8,459 nucleotides of DNA. Origin: Ramlibacter sp. Its GTDB lineage: Bacteria; Pseudomonadota; Gammaproteobacteria; Burkholderiales; Burkholderiaceae_C. Positions 6,404 to 8,459 of this stretch are shown in pieces. Numbering within the stretch: the first letter of the stretch is position 1; the number at the start of each line of letters is the position of its first letter. The notes beneath the pieces were generated by a model. That model ran no database searches and had not been told where the DNA came from. It saw nothing but the letters and a program-made list of their open reading frames with translations. A program made the translations under genes and the position numbers. Location of the stretch: positions 1 through 8,459 of the forward strand of contig JAJNBO010000237.1 in assembly GCA_021156245.1 (NCBI GenBank), written 5' to 3'.

Positions 6404-7833
6404 AGACGTCGCGCATCCTCCATCGCGATGGGCGCAAGGTGTCGCTGGAGCAACTGGCCGGCGAGGTGTCGGCCAGCCTGTTCCAGACGGACCTGCACTA
6501 CGGGCTGTGCGCCGAGGTTGCCCGGCTGCAGGCGCCGCAGCCGGACGCATTCCCGGTGCTGCACAACCTGCTGTCCCTGAAGTCCCGCATCCTGATGGGC
6601 GTCACGGCCCTGCTGGGGGGCGCGGCGGCGACGCGCGGCCCGGTCCACCGCGTGGTCCTCCCCCCCGTGGTGCTGCGCGTCGCAGGCGAGCGCCTGCGGG
6701 CAATGGGCATGGAAGTCGAAGCGCTCCCGCACGACGTGGCGCTGGTGCCGCCCAAGGTGGCCCTGGCGTTCTTCCTCAAGGCTGTCCTGCACCGCGCTTA
6801 CCGGCTGGCGGCGCGTCCGCTCGTGCCCGGCGTGCCGCTGGTGCGGGCCTGGGTCGACGTCACCGAAGGGATGTACGGTGACCTGTTCCCGCACGCGCAG
6901 ATTCGCGTGTATCCCTTCTCCTATGGCATCCGGCGACAGCTCGCGTTCGTCCGCAGCCTGGGCAGGAGGGGCTTTCGCTGGTCCTTCGACGGCGTGCCGT
7001 ACCGCTGGCGCGATGCATTCGGCGCGCTGGCGGCCGGCTCGCGTCGCCATTTGCACCTGGCGCAGGCCGAAGGGCTGGCCTACCGGCGCTTCGCCGACGA
7101 ACTGCTCGCGGCCGGCGTTCGCGAGATCCATTCGAGCGACGAATACGAAGTCGGTGTCGTGGCTGCAGGCGAGCGCCTGGCCGAGGGTGGCGCGAGTTAC
7201 GTCAACACCGCGCACGGGATCGGCCTCTACTGCCCGCAGCTTGCGTATGCGCGGTTCGACTACCTGAACGACTACCAGGCCGACTTCTACCGCCGCATGG
7301 GCACGCGCATGGAGCTGCGCAAGCGCGCCACCGCCAACGCGAAGCTGCCGTTCGAACGACCGGAGCTGCAGGGCGCCGCGGAGCTGGCGCTGGTCTACGT
7401 GCACCAGAACTTCGAGGACTACCACCTCCCGTCCGAGACCGCGGCGCAGGCGGCGCTGATGCGCAAGCTGGCCGAGGGCGGGCGCGAGCTCGGCGTGGCG
7501 GCGATCGTGAAGCTGCATCCCAACATGCCGCGGGCGCGCTTGCAGGCGGACCTGCCGCCCGGCTTGCGCGTGGCCAGCCGGTGGGACGAACTGCGTGGCC
7601 TGCGCCCGGTCTTCCTCACCATCTATTCCACGGCGTACTACGAACTCGCCCCGGTCGCGCCGGTGCTCGTCTACGCCGCCCCCACCTACAATCCCGCCGT
7701 CTACCTCGACGGCGACTTCGAGACCTTCACGATGGACAACCTGGTGGAGCAGGTGGCGCGCCTGCGCGACCCCGGGGCCTGGGCGGCCCTCGTCGACCGG
7801 CAGGCCCGCAGCCTGCGGGGTGCCGCGGCATGA
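6400..7833 (+). CDS. Unassigned 477-residue protein of the polysaccharide cluster, possible GT-B-like glycosyltransferase
   Basis: I do not recognise this family with certainty. The protein is soluble-looking, without a signal peptide or clear membrane helix. An N-terminal region (about 1-240) is rich in Arg and aromatic residues. The C-terminal half has features recalling GT-B-fold or CDP-glycerol glycerophosphotransferase-like enzymes: SSDEYEVG at 245-252, NTAHGIGLYCP at 269-279, a beta strand LVYVHQNFEDY at 331-341, KLHPNMPR at 371-378, then STAYYELAPVAPVLVY at 410-425, where a Ser-Thr and a Glu precede a Pro-Val turn as in donor-binding loops. Its position between a flippase and an acetyltransferase, joined to both by ATGA overlaps (6400-6403 and 7830-7833), fits a transferase that adds a sugar or a phosphate-linked group to the repeat unit. 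That role is inferred from context and weak motif resemblance. Confidence 0.55.
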   Translation: MKTSRILHRDGRKVSLEQLAGEVSASLFQTDLHYGLCAEVARLQAPQPDAFPVLHNLLSLKSRILMGVTALLGGAAATRGPVHRVVLPPVVLRVAGERLRAMGMEVEALPHDVALVPPKVALAFFLKAVLHRAYRLAARPLVPGVPLVRAWVDVTEGMYGDLFPHAQIRVYPFSYGIRRQLAFVRSLGRRGFRWSFDGVPYRWRDAFGALAAGSRRHLHLAQAEGLAYRRFADELLAAGVREIHSSDEYEVGVVAAGERLAEGGASYVNTAHGIGLYCPQLAYARFDYLNDYQADFYRRMGTRMELRKRATANAKLPFERPELQGAAELALVYVHQNFEDYHLPSETAAQAALMRKLAEGGRELGVAAIVKLHPNMPRARLQADLPPGLRVASRWDELRGLRPVFLTIYSTAYYELAPVAPVLVYAAPTYNPAVYLDGDFETFTMDNLVEQVARLRDPGAWAALVDRQARSLRGAAA

Positions 7834-8339
7834 TCCGGAAGCTCCTCGTCCGCCTGCTCACTGCGTTCCAGCTCGCCTTCGTCTATCGCTTCAGGTCCGT
7901 GGGCCGCAACATCCGGCTGGACCGTGGCCTGTTCGTCATTCCCGGCCGGGTGTCGCTTGGCGACAACGTCTTCATCGGCCGCCATTCCTTCCTGGACGGC
8001 GATATCGAGATCGGCAACGGGGTGATGCTGGCCGCATCCGTGGCCATCGTCGGCGGGGACCACGCCTTCCGCACCGTCGGACAGCCGCTGTTTGCCTCGC
8101 CCCGTGAGCACTGGAACAAGACCGTGATCCAGGACGACGCCTGGATAGGGCACGGCGCCATCATCCTCAACGGCCTGACCATCGGTCGCGGCGCCATGGT
8201 GGCGGCCGGTTCCGTCGTGACGCGGGACGTGCCGCCGTATGCCGTCGTGGGCGGCAATCCGGCCCGGGTGATCTCCTCCCGTTTCGATCCCGCGCAGCAG
8301 GCCGAACACGAGCGTCTGCTGGCGACCCTTCGCGGATAA
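7830..8339 (+). CDS. Hexapeptide-repeat (left-handed beta-helix) O-acetyltransferase
   Basis: This 169-residue protein is of the WbbJ/maltose-acetyltransferase type. It has imperfect hexapeptide turns with the usual I/V/L-G-x-x pattern: SLGDNVFIGRHSF at 42-54, EIGNGVMLAASVAIVGG at 60-76, WIGHGAIILNGLTIGRGAMVAAGSVV at 105-130 (in outline), then VPPYAVVGGNPAR at 134-146, the near-universal closing motif of the family. His78 in GGDH is the likely catalytic base. Such enzymes move an acetyl group from acetyl-CoA to a sugar hydroxyl or amine in the cytoplasm, decorating the surface polysaccharide. The N-terminal 20 residues are hydrophobic and basic and may sit against the membrane. The ATG overlaps the preceding stop as ATGA. 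The acceptor sugar cannot be read from the sequence. Confidence 0.9.
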   Translation: MIRKLLVRLLTAFQLAFVYRFRSVGRNIRLDRGLFVIPGRVSLGDNVFIGRHSFLDGDIEIGNGVMLAASVAIVGGDHAFRTVGQPLFASPREHWNKTVIQDDAWIGHGAIILNGLTIGRGAMVAAGSVVTRDVPPYAVVGGNPARVISSRFDPAQQAEHERLLATLRG

Positions 8340-8340
8340 T
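8335..8340 (+). promoter_or_regulatory. Possible -10 box before the FnlA-like gene
   Basis: GATAAT overlaps the acetyltransferase stop codon and lies 10 bases before the next ATG (8351). The stretch ATAATCTCGGCACCCATG looks like the box-to-start arrangement at 3220-3240. No strong -35 or Shine-Dalgarno is visible. It may be a short-leader internal promoter or chance. Confidence 0.25.
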
Positions 8341-8350
8341 CTCGGCACCC

Positions 8351-8459
8351 ATGACCTTCCAGGACAAGACCCTGCTGGTGACCGGCGGAACGGGATCGTT
8401 CGGCACGGCCATCCTGCATCGCTTCCTGGACACGCCGATCGGCGAGATCCGCGTGTTCA
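8351..8459 (+). CDS. FnlA/WbjB/CapE-type UDP-GlcNAc 4,6-dehydratase/5-epimerase, N-terminal part (runs off right edge)
   Basis: Only 36 codons are present. They start MTFQDKTLLVTGGTGSFG, with the nucleotide-binding motif TGGTGSFG at 11-18, and continue through HRFLDTPIGEIRVF at 23-36. The RFLDT-IxEIRxF continuation is the signature I associate with FnlA/WbjB/CapE, the C5-inverting dehydratases that begin UDP-L-FucNAc synthesis, more than with PseB. Eleven bases separate it from the acetyltransferase stop, the first junction in the cluster without an overlap. It belongs to the same surface-polysaccharide cluster. Because the catalytic residues are off the edge, PseB-like or other CapD-type dehydratases remain possible. 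Confidence 0.8.
   Translation, partial: MTFQDKTLLVTGGTGSFGTAILHRFLDTPIGEIRVF

Noticed and set aside
5045..7518. Two long overlapping minus-strand frames (5045-6550 and 6184-7518)
   Set aside because: They are low-complexity His/Gln/Arg-rich shadows of the flippase and the 477-residue protein, with no motif and no ribosome site.

Overview
The window is GC-rich and tightly packed. Its protein signatures (a PhaF/PhaI-type phasin, a Marinobacter-type two-domain fatty acyl reductase, WbpM-like and FnlA-like sugar dehydratases) suggest a betaproteobacterium of the order Burkholderiales, perhaps Comamonadaceae (Ramlibacter or Variovorax-like). This placement is inferred from remembered family resemblance, not from a search.

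Left part (1-1034): two minus-strand genes form a small operon. A polyhydroxyalkanoate granule-associated phasin (861 to 334) is followed by a patatin-like phospholipase that runs off the left edge. The two overlap through GTGA, so they are probably translationally coupled. A 173-bp divergent spacer separates them from a plus-strand gene (1035-3020) for a 661-residue double-Rossmann enzyme that closely resembles the alcohol-forming fatty acyl-CoA/ACP reductase of Marinobacter. This part therefore looks concerned with storage lipids and acyl chains.

Middle spacer (3021-3237): it holds a long imperfect inverted repeat of about 105 bp built from short ACGCAAAAG-like units, a small palindrome just before it, and a TAAAAT box a few bases before the next start codon.

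Right part (3238-8459): a plus-strand surface-polysaccharide cluster. In order it has a WbpM/CapD-type UDP-GlcNAc 4,6-dehydratase, a Wzx-like flippase, an unassigned 477-residue protein that may be a glycosyltransferase, a hexapeptide-repeat acetyltransferase, and the first 36 codons of an FnlA/WbjB/CapE-type dehydratase. The first four are joined by ATGA stop/start overlaps.

The most notable observation is that the WbpM-like gene is broken. Its membrane domain and its catalytic domain lie in different frames, and roughly 30 residues that include the first Rossmann glycine motif are missing at the junction. The frameshifted upstream frame then ends exactly on an ATGA, where the ATG is in frame with the intact catalytic domain. 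A soluble 421-residue dehydratase could therefore still be made by reinitiation. No mobile element, tRNA, rRNA or CRISPR array was seen.
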